From Pseudobdellovibrionaceae bacterium (GTDB taxonomy: Bacteria > Bdellovibrionota > Bdellovibrionia > Bdellovibrionales > UBA1609), in contig JAUVAX010000005.1 in assembly GCA_030591685.1 (NCBI GenBank), forward strand, positions 43,798 through 107,797: DNA of 64,000 nt. Reading direction: 5' to 3'. Below are positions 44,225 through 54,118 of the stretch, piece by piece (within the stretch, counting starts at the first letter, position 1; every line of letters begins with the position of its first letter). The notes under the pieces were generated by a model. That model was not told the DNA's origin and searched no databases. It worked only from the letters and a program-made list of their open reading frames with translations. Both the position numbers and the translations under genes were made by a program.

Positions 44225-44457
44225 CCTTCAACACCGAGGATCTAATAAAGTTAGCGCAAACAAAAATGCCTTACGGAAAATACACAGGCTATAGGCTCAT
44301 TGACCTCCCCGAGCCTTATGTGGTTTGGATTTATAATCAAGGCGTACCCAAAGGGAGCCTTGGAAACCTCCTCGCCCAACTTTACGAAATAAAGGCCAAC
44401 GGCTTAGAGTACCTTTTTGACCCTATTAAAGACTGGGGTTCAGACTCTGAAGTTTAA
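44221..44457 (+). CDS. DUF3820 family protein
   Basis: A 78-residue protein starting at TTG, whose first bases overlap the helicase stop. It shows the DUF3820 pattern MPYGKYTGYRLIDLPEPYVVWI and an end rich in acidic residues. The biochemical role of this family is not established. Translational coupling to the helicase suggests they are made together. Confidence 0.8.
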   Translation: MTFNTEDLIKLAQTKMPYGKYTGYRLIDLPEPYVVWIYNQGVPKGSLGNLLAQLYEIKANGLEYLFDPIKDWGSDSEV

Positions 44458-44592
44458 CAAGTACTTTTTTTAAACTCTCAACTCTAACTAATGCATTAAA
44501 CTGATGAGTAAGACTTTCTTTTATTTGGGTGATGAATAAAGAACATATCAATAAAGACTATTTTTTTACCTTTGCGAACTAAGGCTATCCAC

Positions 44593-45864
44593 TTAAACTT
44601 TAGTTGATGACACCATGTCTGTGGCCGCCACCCATGCTGTTGACCAGGCATTTTGAAAATTAAAACCTCCGGTAACACCATCAACATCTAAAAGCTCGCC
44701 AGCAAAATAAAGGCCCTCACATATTTTACTCTGCATAGATTTAAAGTTGATTTCTTTTAAATTCACTCCCCCGCACTCTACAAATTCTTCTTTAAACCTA
44801 TTTTTACCAACAACATCAAACTGAGCCTCATAGAGCCTGTTTACAATTAAATTAAGATGCTTTCTAGAAAGCTCCGACACTCGAAGCTCTGGTTTTATTA
44901 AGCTTACACTTAACAATTGAGCCCAAAACCTCTTAGTTATCCCTTTGGGGGCCACGTTTGAAATATATGACTTTGGGTGTGTTAGTTTTAAACTCTCTAT
45001 TAAATCCACTAACTCCTGTCGGCTCTCTGCGCCCAGCCAGTTCACCGTCAACTGGGCTTTATATTTAGAGGCCTTCATCTCTCTAGCGGCCCATGCGGAA
45101 AGCTTAAGTATAGCGGGCCCACTTAAACCCCAATGAGTAATTAATAGTGGCCCCTGTTGCTTAAATACTTTTGAGCCCTCAACCGTTAATTTAACAGTTA
45201 ATTTAACTGCCGCATTACTAAAACTTAACCCTGGCAAAGGCTTCAATAGGGGGTCATTAATTTTAAAACTAAACAAGGATGGAGCTAAGTCGGTAATACT
45301 ATGACCTAAATTTTTTGCTAACCTGTATCCAAAAGGCGAACTCCCTGTTGCAATAAGTATTTTATCAGCAACGATGGTCTCTTTATTTTTAATGAAAATC
45401 GAAAACTCACCTGTTGGTGATTTTTTAACTCTCTCAACGGGGTGGTTTGTTAAAAGTTGAACGCCAGAACGTTTGGCTGATTGATTATAGCACTCTATAA
45501 TAGTTTCAGAGCTATTCGTATCAGGAAACATTCGGCCATCGGGCTCAGCTACTAATTTTACGCCGTGATTTCTAAACCACTCTACCGTGTCTGAGGCCTG
45601 AAAAACGCTCATAGGTGAGTACAGTTGTTTTTCGCCCCTTGGGTAGTTTTGGCAAAATTGCTGAATATCAAAACAGTTATGGGTCACGTTACAGCGCCCA
45701 CCGCCTGAAATGCGAACTTTTTTTAAAAAACTAGAGGAGGCCTCTAATAAAACCACATCAACAGGGCTCTTGATGCTTTTAGACAACTCCGCCGCCCGAA
45801 TCGCTGCAAAAAAGCCCGCAGCCCCACCTCCTATAATAACAATCTTTAGTTTCTTAAATAACAT
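44593..45864 (-). CDS. HI0933/YhiN-family flavoprotein oxidoreductase
   Basis: A 423-residue FAD-dependent oxidoreductase-like protein. The N-terminal dinucleotide-binding motif is VIIGGGAAGFFAAIRAAE. It has the family signature KKVRISGGGRCNVTHNC, the central LIATGSSPFGYRLAKNLGH, and the C-terminal GLYFAGELLDVDGVTGGFNFQNA. The substrate of this family is not known. No operon partner; it converges with the DUF3820 gene. Confidence 0.9.
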   Translation of the reverse strand: MLFKKLKIVIIGGGAAGFFAAIRAAELSKSIKSPVDVVLLEASSSFLKKVRISGGGRCNVTHNCFDIQQFCQNYPRGEKQLYSPMSVFQASDTVEWFRNHGVKLVAEPDGRMFPDTNSSETIIECYNQSAKRSGVQLLTNHPVERVKKSPTGEFSIFIKNKETIVADKILIATGSSPFGYRLAKNLGHSITDLAPSLFSFKINDPLLKPLPGLSFSNAAVKLTVKLTVEGSKVFKQQGPLLITHWGLSGPAILKLSAWAAREMKASKYKAQLTVNWLGAESRQELVDLIESLKLTHPKSYISNVAPKGITKRFWAQLLSVSLIKPELRVSELSRKHLNLIVNRLYEAQFDVVGKNRFKEEFVECGGVNLKEINFKSMQSKICEGLYFAGELLDVDGVTGGFNFQNAWSTAWVAATDMVSSTKV

Positions 45865-46103
45865 ACCTATAATTTAACTACTTTAATTATAAATAGTCAT
45901 ATAGATCTTAAAAAAACAGCTTCTTCCTGATCAAAGGGAAGGGTGATCCTCGATTATATGTTTTTGAAAAATATACCGTGGTAAATAATTCAATCTTAGT
46001 AATAGAGCTGCTGCGAAAATCCCATTTAGGGTATGTTGAGTGAAAATATTTTAAAGGCTTTAGGTGGATTCTGCTCAAGTCGAACAAATAAAGGGGGATA
46101 AAA

Positions 46104-47783
46104 ATGCTTCAAAGCGCTTTATTATTACTCGTAAGTTTCTTTTTTACTTTCACCGTATCAGCGGCTCGCTCCATTGTTGAAGCCCCTGCCGGCGCCTACG
46201 AAGGTGTGAAAGAGAATGGAAATTTAATTTTCAAAGGCATTCCCTATGCAAAGCCGCCCGTTGGCCCCTTAAGGTGGATGCCCCCCCGACCCCCTATAAA
46301 GCACGAGGGCGTATATCTAGCCAATAAATTTGGAGAACCCAGTTTGCAACCCACTGTTAGGTCGTTATTTGGCGGAGAAACGAAGATTATAGGCTCAGAG
46401 GATTGCTTATATTTAAATATCTGGGCTCCTGTTCAGTCTAAAAATCAAAAATTACCCGTTATGTTTTGGATTCATGGAGGCGGATACTTTATTGGCTCAG
46501 GCAACCACGGCACCGAACGAATTAACATGTATGACGGAGCTAAACTTGCTCAACAGGGTAAAGTCATTGTGGTTTCTATTAATTACAGGTTAGGCCCTAT
46601 GGGGTTTATGGCACATAAAAAACTTTTAAAAGAGTCTAAAACCACAGGAAACTACGGAACCTTAGACATGATACATGCCCTTAAGTGGGTGAAAAAAAAT
46701 ATCTCCGCTTTCGGAGGTGACTCGTCTGCCGTCACCATATTCGGTGAGTCCGCAGGTGGAGCCGCAGTGAGAACCTTAATTGCCTCACCAAAGGCAAAGG
46801 GCCTATTCTCAAGGGCTATTGTTCAAAGCGGGCCTGATTTTAATTTCTCCCTCAAAGAGAGTTTAAAAACAGGTCAGTACATTTCTAAATACTACGGGCT
46901 GAGCCAAAAGCGAAATGAGCTCAGTGCGCTCAGAAAAGTTCCTGGAGTTGATATAGTTAGGGACTTCCCCATGGACCTCGCCGGTGTAGAGGGAGGAGCT
47001 CACATAAAGTACGGCCCCGTTATTGACGGGTCTGTTTTAAAGCACCCTGTTTTAGAAACTATCTCTAAAGGCGAGCACAGTAAGGTGCCCGTGATTATAG
47101 GTAGTAATGCTAAAGAAATGACATTGCTCGCCCCAGTCTTTCTTAAAAACTTTTCAAATGATTTATCAGATAAAGAGCTCGAGAGCTTTATTGTAAATAT
47201 GTTTGATTTAAGTAAATATAAAACTCAAAAAATTGTGAGCTTTTATAGCAAAGACAGATATGGATCTAATAAAAAAGCCCTTATTGCAATGATGGGTGAT
47301 GGTCTTTTTCAAGCCCCAACGCAACAATTTGCTAAAGCCATGGAGTCACAAAACCCAGGCTCTGTTTATTCTTACTTGTTTGCCCATAATGATATTAAAA
47401 TTTTTAAATCAGGGCATGCATTAGAGTTACCCTACTTGTTTGGTAATGAAAAGTTACTCTTACCACTAAGGTGGCCGATCTTTTTTCCGGCCCTGGGCCC
47501 GCTTGTTGTGCGCTCAGAGGCACGATTTTCAAGGCTAATGATGAGGTATTGGACCTCTTTTGCTCATAACGCCAACCCTAATGGCAACACCAATTCTAAA
47601 AGACCTTTTTGGCCTAAGTTTAGAAACAGTAAGATATTAGAACTTAAGCCAAATCCATCGGTGCTTAATGAGTTCAGAGCAAAGCCTATGGCCTTTTGGG
47701 ACAAGCTTACCGCTAAAACCACAACTAAGCCTAAGAATAGAAGAACCCTAAAGAGCCTTTGCACCTCTGTATTTGCACACTAA
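46104..47783 (+). CDS. Exported type B carboxylesterase
   Basis: A 559-residue secreted alpha/beta-hydrolase. The signal peptide covers about 1-20 (ending TVSAARS). Family features are FKGIPYAKPPVGPLRW, EDCLYLNIWAP, the oxyanion loop WIHGGGYFIGSG, nucleophile elbow FGESAGGAA, and the His region FKSGHALELPYLFG. The acid (Glu) is likely in SNAKEMTLLAP. It probably hydrolyses esters in the periplasm or outside. GGGGGAT precedes the ATG. Monocistronic as far as visible. Confidence 0.93.
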   Translation: MLQSALLLLVSFFFTFTVSAARSIVEAPAGAYEGVKENGNLIFKGIPYAKPPVGPLRWMPPRPPIKHEGVYLANKFGEPSLQPTVRSLFGGETKIIGSEDCLYLNIWAPVQSKNQKLPVMFWIHGGGYFIGSGNHGTERINMYDGAKLAQQGKVIVVSINYRLGPMGFMAHKKLLKESKTTGNYGTLDMIHALKWVKKNISAFGGDSSAVTIFGESAGGAAVRTLIASPKAKGLFSRAIVQSGPDFNFSLKESLKTGQYISKYYGLSQKRNELSALRKVPGVDIVRDFPMDLAGVEGGAHIKYGPVIDGSVLKHPVLETISKGEHSKVPVIIGSNAKEMTLLAPVFLKNFSNDLSDKELESFIVNMFDLSKYKTQKIVSFYSKDRYGSNKKALIAMMGDGLFQAPTQQFAKAMESQNPGSVYSYLFAHNDIKIFKSGHALELPYLFGNEKLLLPLRWPIFFPALGPLVVRSEARFSRLMMRYWTSFAHNANPNGNTNSKRPFWPKFRNSKILELKPNPSVLNEFRAKPMAFWDKLTAKTTTKPKNRRTLKSLCTSVFAH

Positions 47784-48089
47784 GCCCCAGGTACGTCGTT
47801 TTTTTTAATTGCAGATTTTCGTTTGTATGCAGGGGGATATATACAGGGAGAGGGGTGCCCTAACACTCATGGCCTCTATTGCGTTATATGCCGGAGAAGT
47901 TAAATATTTCCGGGCAGTCTTAGTCTGTTTTTTGAGCAAACTCCTTTTCTCTTTTACCCTTAAAATTTATACTTTATCTCCTAAACAAAAATTGTCCTAT
48001 ACTGAGACACTTTTGAGTAACCAGTCACACTCGTGTTTACACCAGGTAGGTTAGATGGCAAAATAGTCTAGTAGGCATAGGAGGCCATA
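47784..48089. other. 306-base gap after the esterase
   Basis: No convincing gene. A small open frame at 47809-48054 has no ribosome binding site and an unlikely composition. An imperfect hairpin (about 47890-47914, CCGGAGA with TTTCCGG) is followed some ten bases later by six T, so it may be a weak terminator for the esterase. Confidence 0.4.
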
Positions 48090-48680
48090 ATGAGAGCTCT
48101 CATCTTAGTTATATTTTTATTAAGCTCAACTGTGCTTTTATTTCAAAACTGCTCTCAATCAACTCCTAACCCTGGGAATTTAAACTCTAACAGCTCAAAT
48201 CAAGGGTCAACAGATTCAGATAATAACTCTTCTGATTCGGAGATCGAGGAGCCTGAACTGGCTATGTATGTTATAGACTCAAATCTGGTTGTATTAGAAG
48301 AGCCTATAACCCTTAATCAGACAAGCACCTTTCATCAAGTTATTCGTGGATTTGATATAAACGATGGTTTGCTCATCTGCCGAGAGGTTGTTTACTCAGA
48401 TGGCTCTTTAAGCACTCGCGGTCGCTGCAATATTTACGATCATTTAAATGACTTTGAGGCCTTTCTTGAGAGTGATTATTCTTCAATTACTGAGTTAGCT
48501 GCCCCCTTTGTCTTTTCAGAGGAATCTTGGGGCTTTTCAACCTCCAGACCTACTTGGACAAAAACTGTCGACATATCAACGCATCCACCAATGCAAAAAC
48601 CAGGCGAATATCAATATTTCATTTTTTCAACTGTACGCGGGAGATTTATAGAAAGTCCTGTAGTTACCGTAATCGAATAA
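48090..48680 (+). CDS. Small lipoprotein of unknown function
   Basis: A 196-residue predicted lipoprotein: hydrophobic signal with LLFQNC, a lipobox whose cysteine is about residue 21. A Ser/Asn/Asp-rich linker (about 22-52) follows. The folded part (about 55-196) is rich in beta-like segments (MYVIDSNLVVLEEPITL, REVVYSDGSL) and contains two cysteines (CREVV and GRCNIYD), possibly bonded. AGGAGG stands before the ATG. Unknown family. Confidence 0.82.
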   Translation: MRALILVIFLLSSTVLLFQNCSQSTPNPGNLNSNSSNQGSTDSDNNSSDSEIEEPELAMYVIDSNLVVLEEPITLNQTSTFHQVIRGFDINDGLLICREVVYSDGSLSTRGRCNIYDHLNDFEAFLESDYSSITELAAPFVFSEESWGFSTSRPTWTKTVDISTHPPMQKPGEYQYFIFSTVRGRFIESPVVTVIE

Positions 48681-48939
48681 GTCCTTTTATGGCCTTGGGT
48701 ACTATCCTGTTTACTTAGACCTTGATGTACCTCAACAAAGACTCGATCCACAGTGAAGTCGCCGTTATTACACCCAATAATAACTTTATTCCCTATGTCT
48801 ACCTATGCAGGTACTGAATACAAAAGCACCAACTCAATCAGTATATTTCTCATGAAAACACCGCTAATTCACAATGTTAATTATATACAGCACATAGCAT
48901 CTAGGAAAATAAAATGTCAGGCTATCAATAATGAAGTGA

Positions 48940-50790
48940 TTACAGCGTATTTTTTTGATTGTACGAATCGATAATTTCTAAAAAAGAATGGCCATACTTA
49001 TTAAGCTTACTCTCACCCACCCCGTGCACCATTAACATATGTGTTCGGTCTTGGGGTAAAATATTACACATATCAGTTAATGTTTTGTCACTAAATATTA
49101 AATAAGGGGGGACTTTGCCCTCTTTAGCCAGTAGTAATCGATGAGCCCTTAAACTTTCAAAAAGCTCTGGGTGATCATGTGTCGTATTAAGTATTTTTTT
49201 ATGCAATTTATTTTGAAGTTTTTTACCTTTTAAATCTCTATACGGCCTGAGCATAAGAAGCTCTTTGCCTAAAAGCAGATCCCTACTCTTTTCGGTAAGA
49301 ACAAGGCTCTTAAACTCCCAGTCTTTTATTTTTACATAATTGAGGGTTAAAAGTTGCCTTAGAACACTACTCCAGTAGGTCTTAGGCCTCTGTTTACCAA
49401 TGCCATAAACGCTCAATTGTTCGTGCTTATTTGTTAGCACTTTGTTGTTCTGACTCCCACGAAGAACATCTATAACATGTGAGCCACCAAACATTTGCCC
49501 TGTCCTAAAAATTGTGGATAGGATTTTTTGTGCCTCAACGGTTGAGTCCACCAATTCTTGAGGTTCTAAACAAGCATCACAGTTCCCACAGGGGTCTTTT
49601 AAATGCTCACCAAAGTAGCGCAGCAGTAAATGCCTGCGGCACTCAGTGGATTCACAAAGCGCTAACATCGCATCGAGTTTAAAACGAGCTATTTTTTTAT
49701 ACGACTCTTTGGCATCTGTTGTCTCTAGCATTCTTGATAGTTTTACCACATCTGACATACCATAAACCATCCATGCATTGGCTGGTGCTCCATCTCGACC
49801 CGCACGGCCGGTTTCTTGGTAATAACCCTCAATGCTTTTAGGTAAATCCAAATGGGCCACAAATTTTACATCCGGTCGATCAATGCCCATGCCAAAGGCA
49901 ATCGTCGCTACAATAATAATAGCCTCTTGAGATTTAAAACGGTTTTGCACCTGGGTTCGTTTTTTAGTCGTCAATCCGGCATGATAAGGCAGGGCCGTAT
50001 ACCCAAGTTTCTGTAACTCATCAGCCACACGTTCAACTTTTTTTCGGGACAAACAGTAAACAATCCCAGTTTCACCTAAGTGGTTTTCAATAATAAAGTC
50101 ATTGAGCTGTTTGATTTCATCAATACGCTCATAAATCATATATTTAATGTTTGGGCGATCAAAACCAGAAACATATATATTAGGGTCTTTAAGGCTTAGT
50201 TGATCGCAGATATCAAGCCTTGTACGATGATCCGCTGTAGCTGTTAGGGCCAGCATAGGCACCTCAGGGAAAACCTCTTTTAATTCATTGAGCCTTGTAT
50301 AATCACCCCTGAACTCATGACCCCACTGGGATACACAATGAGCCTCGTCCACAGCAAAAAGTGAAATATTAAGCTCTTTTAAAAAACAAAGTGTATTTGT
50401 AGAAAGCACCCCTTCAGGGGCCATATAAATTAAATTCACCTGACCCTCTTTAAGGCGCGCCTCTACAGCGCGGCGCTCATTAAAATCAAGAGTCGAGTTT
50501 AAAAATTCGGCCTCTATGCCGTACTGCTTTAAGTTAACAACCTGATCGTGCATTAATGAAATTAATGGGGATATAACAACCGTCACCCCTTCACTCAATA
50601 AAGCCGGCAATTGGTAACAAAGCGACTTGCCGCCGCCTGTGGGCATAATAACTAAAGTGTCTTTTTTATCTAAACAAGAGTGAATCACCTGTTCTTGATC
50701 AAGCCTCAAAGAGTCAAAACCAAAGACTGACTTGAGCGTTTTGCTGATCTGTTCTTCTCTCTTAATGGCTTCTGGTCTCAATTTCATCAC
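48940..50790 (-). CDS. recQ: ATP-dependent DNA helicase RecQ
   Basis: 3'-5' DNA helicase for recombination and replication repair, 616 residues. Motifs: FGFDSLRLDQEQVIHSCL (motif 0), MPTGGGKSLCYQLP, VISPLISLMHDQV, FAVDEAHCVSQWGHEFR, ALTATAD, VATIAFGMGIDRPDVKF and YYQETGRAGRDG. The zinc site is completed by CRRHLLLRYFGE and CGNCDACLEP, and an HRDC domain lies at the end. The start has no strong Shine-Dalgarno sequence; ATG at 50787 is equally possible. Confidence 0.96.
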   Translation of the reverse strand: MMKLRPEAIKREEQISKTLKSVFGFDSLRLDQEQVIHSCLDKKDTLVIMPTGGGKSLCYQLPALLSEGVTVVISPLISLMHDQVVNLKQYGIEAEFLNSTLDFNERRAVEARLKEGQVNLIYMAPEGVLSTNTLCFLKELNISLFAVDEAHCVSQWGHEFRGDYTRLNELKEVFPEVPMLALTATADHRTRLDICDQLSLKDPNIYVSGFDRPNIKYMIYERIDEIKQLNDFIIENHLGETGIVYCLSRKKVERVADELQKLGYTALPYHAGLTTKKRTQVQNRFKSQEAIIIVATIAFGMGIDRPDVKFVAHLDLPKSIEGYYQETGRAGRDGAPANAWMVYGMSDVVKLSRMLETTDAKESYKKIARFKLDAMLALCESTECRRHLLLRYFGEHLKDPCGNCDACLEPQELVDSTVEAQKILSTIFRTGQMFGGSHVIDVLRGSQNNKVLTNKHEQLSVYGIGKQRPKTYWSSVLRQLLTLNYVKIKDWEFKSLVLTEKSRDLLLGKELLMLRPYRDLKGKKLQNKLHKKILNTTHDHPELFESLRAHRLLLAKEGKVPPYLIFSDKTLTDMCNILPQDRTHMLMVHGVGESKLNKYGHSFLEIIDSYNQKNTL

Positions 50791-50944
50791 ACAAGGCTAC
50801 TATCATTTAAACACAAAACTTACCAGTTATTTGCTTTTACACCACTAAATGCCCGCTTCTAGTGCAATTCAGTGAATTAAACGGCTTAAAATGCCTAAAT
50901 AGCCACAGGCATCGTAAAAAAAATAAACACGGATCCTTTAATAG

Positions 50945-50978
50945 AAAAACCCCAACTTAAAATTTAAATTACAGGGGT
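50945..50978 (-). terminator. Rho-independent terminator after the subtilase gene
   Basis: On the minus strand ACCCC (50978-50974) pairs with GGGGT (50953-50949), with an AT-rich palindrome in the loop that can extend the structure, and a run of U follows. It begins right at the stop codon of the subtilase gene. A second, separate hairpin (ATGCCT with AGGCAT, 50891-50912) lies further on. Confidence 0.65.
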
Positions 50979-53900
50979 CTACCGTACCGGAATAAATAAA
51001 ATACGATTCCCCTCAGAACCTCCACAAATAACAGAGTAGTAATAGCCTATTTCATTTTGAGTGGGGTTTAAGGAGCGACAGTTCTCTGGTATATCAATGG
51101 TTAAATTAATGGCTGTTTTTATGCCCCCAAGTGCCCCTAAGTACCAAGAGTAAATATATGACGATGACACTTGTGTTGTGTCAACATACACCGCCGGCTG
51201 AGCGCTCACACCATAAGAGCCCTTTAAAATCGGCACAAATAGCTCAGTCAAGGCATAGCCCCGTAAAAAACTAAAACGATTTATTGGCTTTCGGTTCATA
51301 GTGATTTTACCATTTGCCCCCACACTGGCTGCCACTAAGTGGTTTTTAGTCTGGAACAATGACACCCGCTTGTCAGGCCACTTGTAACTAGCAAGGTAAC
51401 CTAAGATATGGTCATTTTTGTCCTCATAGTTGATTATATATGAACTCTCTAGGCCCTGTTGATCTACATTAGAAACTCGAATACTTGTAGAGCCAAAAAA
51501 TCCAACCATGGACACCTCGGAGTGTCTCTGTGGTTCAGGCGTGATAATTGTTTTTAGTTGGTGCCCCTCATACCTTTGCCCACTGGTATCAAAGGGGGAT
51601 ATTTGAAAGTCTCTACTCTTGAGGCTCTCTGAATTTAATGTCAGTTTATAATAGGACTTGCTAAACCCCTCGCCCACTGAGAGTAAAATATCTATAGAAT
51701 TAGTGTCACTACCGGAAATAATATGTATGGGCTCTATACTGCCTCTGTGGCTTAAATTATATTTTTTAATCAATAGGTCTTTAAAATCAAACCTATTAAA
51801 TACCCGAGTTACGAACTTAACTAGAGAATTATCAAAAACGGGCTCTAAATAATAAATATTTTTAAATTTACTATGGCCCTCATTTTCAAAATCATTAGGG
51901 TTTTGATCTGCCAAGGGAATGCGACCATTTTTTAGAAATACCGGCACTAATACCTCACCGAGCTTGCTAAAATTATATTTCACAAAATGCATATCATTAA
52001 CAGGGAGTATGACAACCTCTGGCTCAAACTTCCAAAAAGATAAGTCACCAAACAGTGGCTCGAGTTTGTCGTTAAAATACGAATACTGAATCCAACGAGT
52101 CTCTGCCTTATGTATAGACCTCACCCAATAATCAAGGCTTCCATCAAGGTTCACGTCGACTCTGTAAACATTAAGTATATCCTGGGCGTTATTTAAAAAA
52201 ATACTATTTATGTATTTATAATAATTATTTACTATTTTGTAAATTTTAATTTCATACTGCCCGTTCTCTAGCTTTCGCTTTATATAGAAATGAGGGAATT
52301 CCATTTTATTAGAGTTTATAGTTTTAATCGTTCTGAATAAATTAATGTTTTCATTATCGATATCATAAATTTTCAAATTTATTTTTTCAGCGCTTTCTAA
52401 ACTCATAGACAATCTAAGACTATGACTAAACACCCTCGTTTGAGTGTTTGTCTTCACTTTGACATTGATTTTAACAACAGACTCTGAGCCTATGTCTGTC
52501 ACTCTCCCCTTAAAGGTTAACATTTGCTCTTGATTCGAGTTGAGTACTAATTCTTGATGAGCTTTAATAAATTGAAAATTAGAGTCATTAGTACTGACCG
52601 TGACTTCGACATGCTCCTTAAGAGAACCTAAATTTTGAACAGGCAGGCTTACAATAAACCCTCTATCCTGAGAATTAACTCTAACGGGGGCAAAGTCTTT
52701 AAAACTAATTTGAACGAGCGCTGGGTCGTTTGCCACAAGTGCTTTGTCAAAGCGTATAAGTCCATATTGAAAATTTTTATTTTCACTTTTAACAGGAGCT
52801 GTTGTTGAAAAAATTCTTGCCTTAACAGTAAAGTTATTTTTAACTCCTAATCCCTTTAAAATCCCTGCCAGTGCAGAAACAAAAGGAGCCGCCTGGCTGG
52901 TCCCATTTTTGACTTCGTACCCTTGAACTGAAAAGTGCAATGGCTCCTCAACTTCTGGGTACAAGCTAAGTATATTATCCCCAGGTGCCAGCACATCAAC
53001 ATGACCGCCAAAATTTGAAAACTCACTCACTTGCCCGTCTAGGTTAATAGACCCTACACAAATAACAGAGGCATATGCGCAAGGATATATTTGCTGGTCA
53101 TTGTTATTGTTACCGGCCGCAGCGACGACGATAATATTTTGCCTCTCCGCCTCAGCAAATGATTCTCGTAAAAACTGACTATCAACCCCCCGGGGCCATC
53201 CAAGGCTTAAGTGTATGACATCAACCTTCATTTTAATCGCGTACAAAACACCCTTTGCGACTCGATCAGCCAACCCTAGTGCGACTTTTGATTTTTTACC
53301 TTCACTTTTATGAAGAACTTTTATAGGCAATATTTTTATTTTATTTGATATACCACTAATACCAACATGATTACCGGTTTGTGCGGCAATAAGGCCCGCA
53401 ACATGTGTGCCGTGCCCAATACGATCAGACACTCTGTTGTTACCCTCTTCGCTTTTTGCAGTAAAGTTCCAGCCCTTACAGTCACCAAGGTAGCCGTTAT
53501 TATCTTTATCCTCTTTAGGCTTTGTAGGGACACGTCCATCCGTTTTACACTCTTGTTCGTTTTTATATATATTTTCCCTTATGTCGGGATGATTAATATC
53601 AACCCCACTATCAAGAACAGCAATGGTCACGTTTCTTTTTAATTTTTCGTTTATTATTTGAGCGGCCTCTTTTAAGCCTAAGTCCATCCCTAGCCTACTT
53701 TCAAGCCTTTTTAGGTGGATGTCATCAATGTCCTTAAATACAACTTGACCGCTATTATCTAGAGCCCATTGGTAATTATAGAAAGGGTCGTTATATGTCG
53801 GTATTTTTTTTGACGGCACAATGCTCAGGGCCTTCACTCCTCTGGACTGCTCTATACTGCTAACAAAACTAAGGTTTGAAATTTTAACAAGCCTCTCTAT

Positions 53901-54107
53901 AGTCAACTCATTAGAGTTTAATTTATAAAGCCTCTTAAAGTAAACAGATGGGTAAGTGTCAAATAGGTAAACACTCTTTGCCCCTGAGAGCTCTTTCACC
54001 TCTGCTATCTGTACGGATGTAGGGGCTGAGTTGAACTCTATCAGGTAACTCACCTCGCTAGCGAAAAGTTTTACGCTTGATAACAAAATAATTAAAAAAT
54101 ACTTCAT
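50979..54107 (-). CDS. Secreted subtilisin-like serine protease (S8)
   Basis: A 1042-residue exported protease. A signal peptide (about 1-17) and a propeptide-like region (18-110) precede the catalytic domain (about 155-440) with complete triad: Asp166 (IAVLDSGVDINHPD), His232 (GHGTHVAG), Ser404 (NGTSQAAPF), plus oxyanion Asn in AAAGNNNN (332-335). The remaining ~600 residues are beta-rich and contain a putative calcium-type repeat DVNLDGSLDYW (FG-GAP-like). It is followed by a terminator and preceded, 11 bases away, by the large exported unknown gene. Secreted or cell-surface action is likely. Confidence 0.93.
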   Translation of the reverse strand: MKYFLIILLSSVKLFASEVSYLIEFNSAPTSVQIAEVKELSGAKSVYLFDTYPSVYFKRLYKLNSNELTIERLVKISNLSFVSSIEQSRGVKALSIVPSKKIPTYNDPFYNYQWALDNSGQVVFKDIDDIHLKRLESRLGMDLGLKEAAQIINEKLKRNVTIAVLDSGVDINHPDIRENIYKNEQECKTDGRVPTKPKEDKDNNGYLGDCKGWNFTAKSEEGNNRVSDRIGHGTHVAGLIAAQTGNHVGISGISNKIKILPIKVLHKSEGKKSKVALGLADRVAKGVLYAIKMKVDVIHLSLGWPRGVDSQFLRESFAEAERQNIIVVAAAGNNNNDQQIYPCAYASVICVGSINLDGQVSEFSNFGGHVDVLAPGDNILSLYPEVEEPLHFSVQGYEVKNGTSQAAPFVSALAGILKGLGVKNNFTVKARIFSTTAPVKSENKNFQYGLIRFDKALVANDPALVQISFKDFAPVRVNSQDRGFIVSLPVQNLGSLKEHVEVTVSTNDSNFQFIKAHQELVLNSNQEQMLTFKGRVTDIGSESVVKINVKVKTNTQTRVFSHSLRLSMSLESAEKINLKIYDIDNENINLFRTIKTINSNKMEFPHFYIKRKLENGQYEIKIYKIVNNYYKYINSIFLNNAQDILNVYRVDVNLDGSLDYWVRSIHKAETRWIQYSYFNDKLEPLFGDLSFWKFEPEVVILPVNDMHFVKYNFSKLGEVLVPVFLKNGRIPLADQNPNDFENEGHSKFKNIYYLEPVFDNSLVKFVTRVFNRFDFKDLLIKKYNLSHRGSIEPIHIISGSDTNSIDILLSVGEGFSKSYYKLTLNSESLKSRDFQISPFDTSGQRYEGHQLKTIITPEPQRHSEVSMVGFFGSTSIRVSNVDQQGLESSYIINYEDKNDHILGYLASYKWPDKRVSLFQTKNHLVAASVGANGKITMNRKPINRFSFLRGYALTELFVPILKGSYGVSAQPAVYVDTTQVSSSYIYSWYLGALGGIKTAINLTIDIPENCRSLNPTQNEIGYYYSVICGGSEGNRILFIPVR

Positions 54108-54118
54108 TTTTTTACCCT

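Noticed and set aside
47809..48054. Open frame of 81 codons after the esterase
   Set aside because: No ribosome binding site, improbable composition, and overlaps the region before a well-supported lipoprotein gene.
48753..48974. Open frame of 73 codons between the lipoprotein and recQ
   Set aside because: Overlaps the recQ 3' end on the opposite strand, lacks a Shine-Dalgarno sequence and shows no coding-like pattern.
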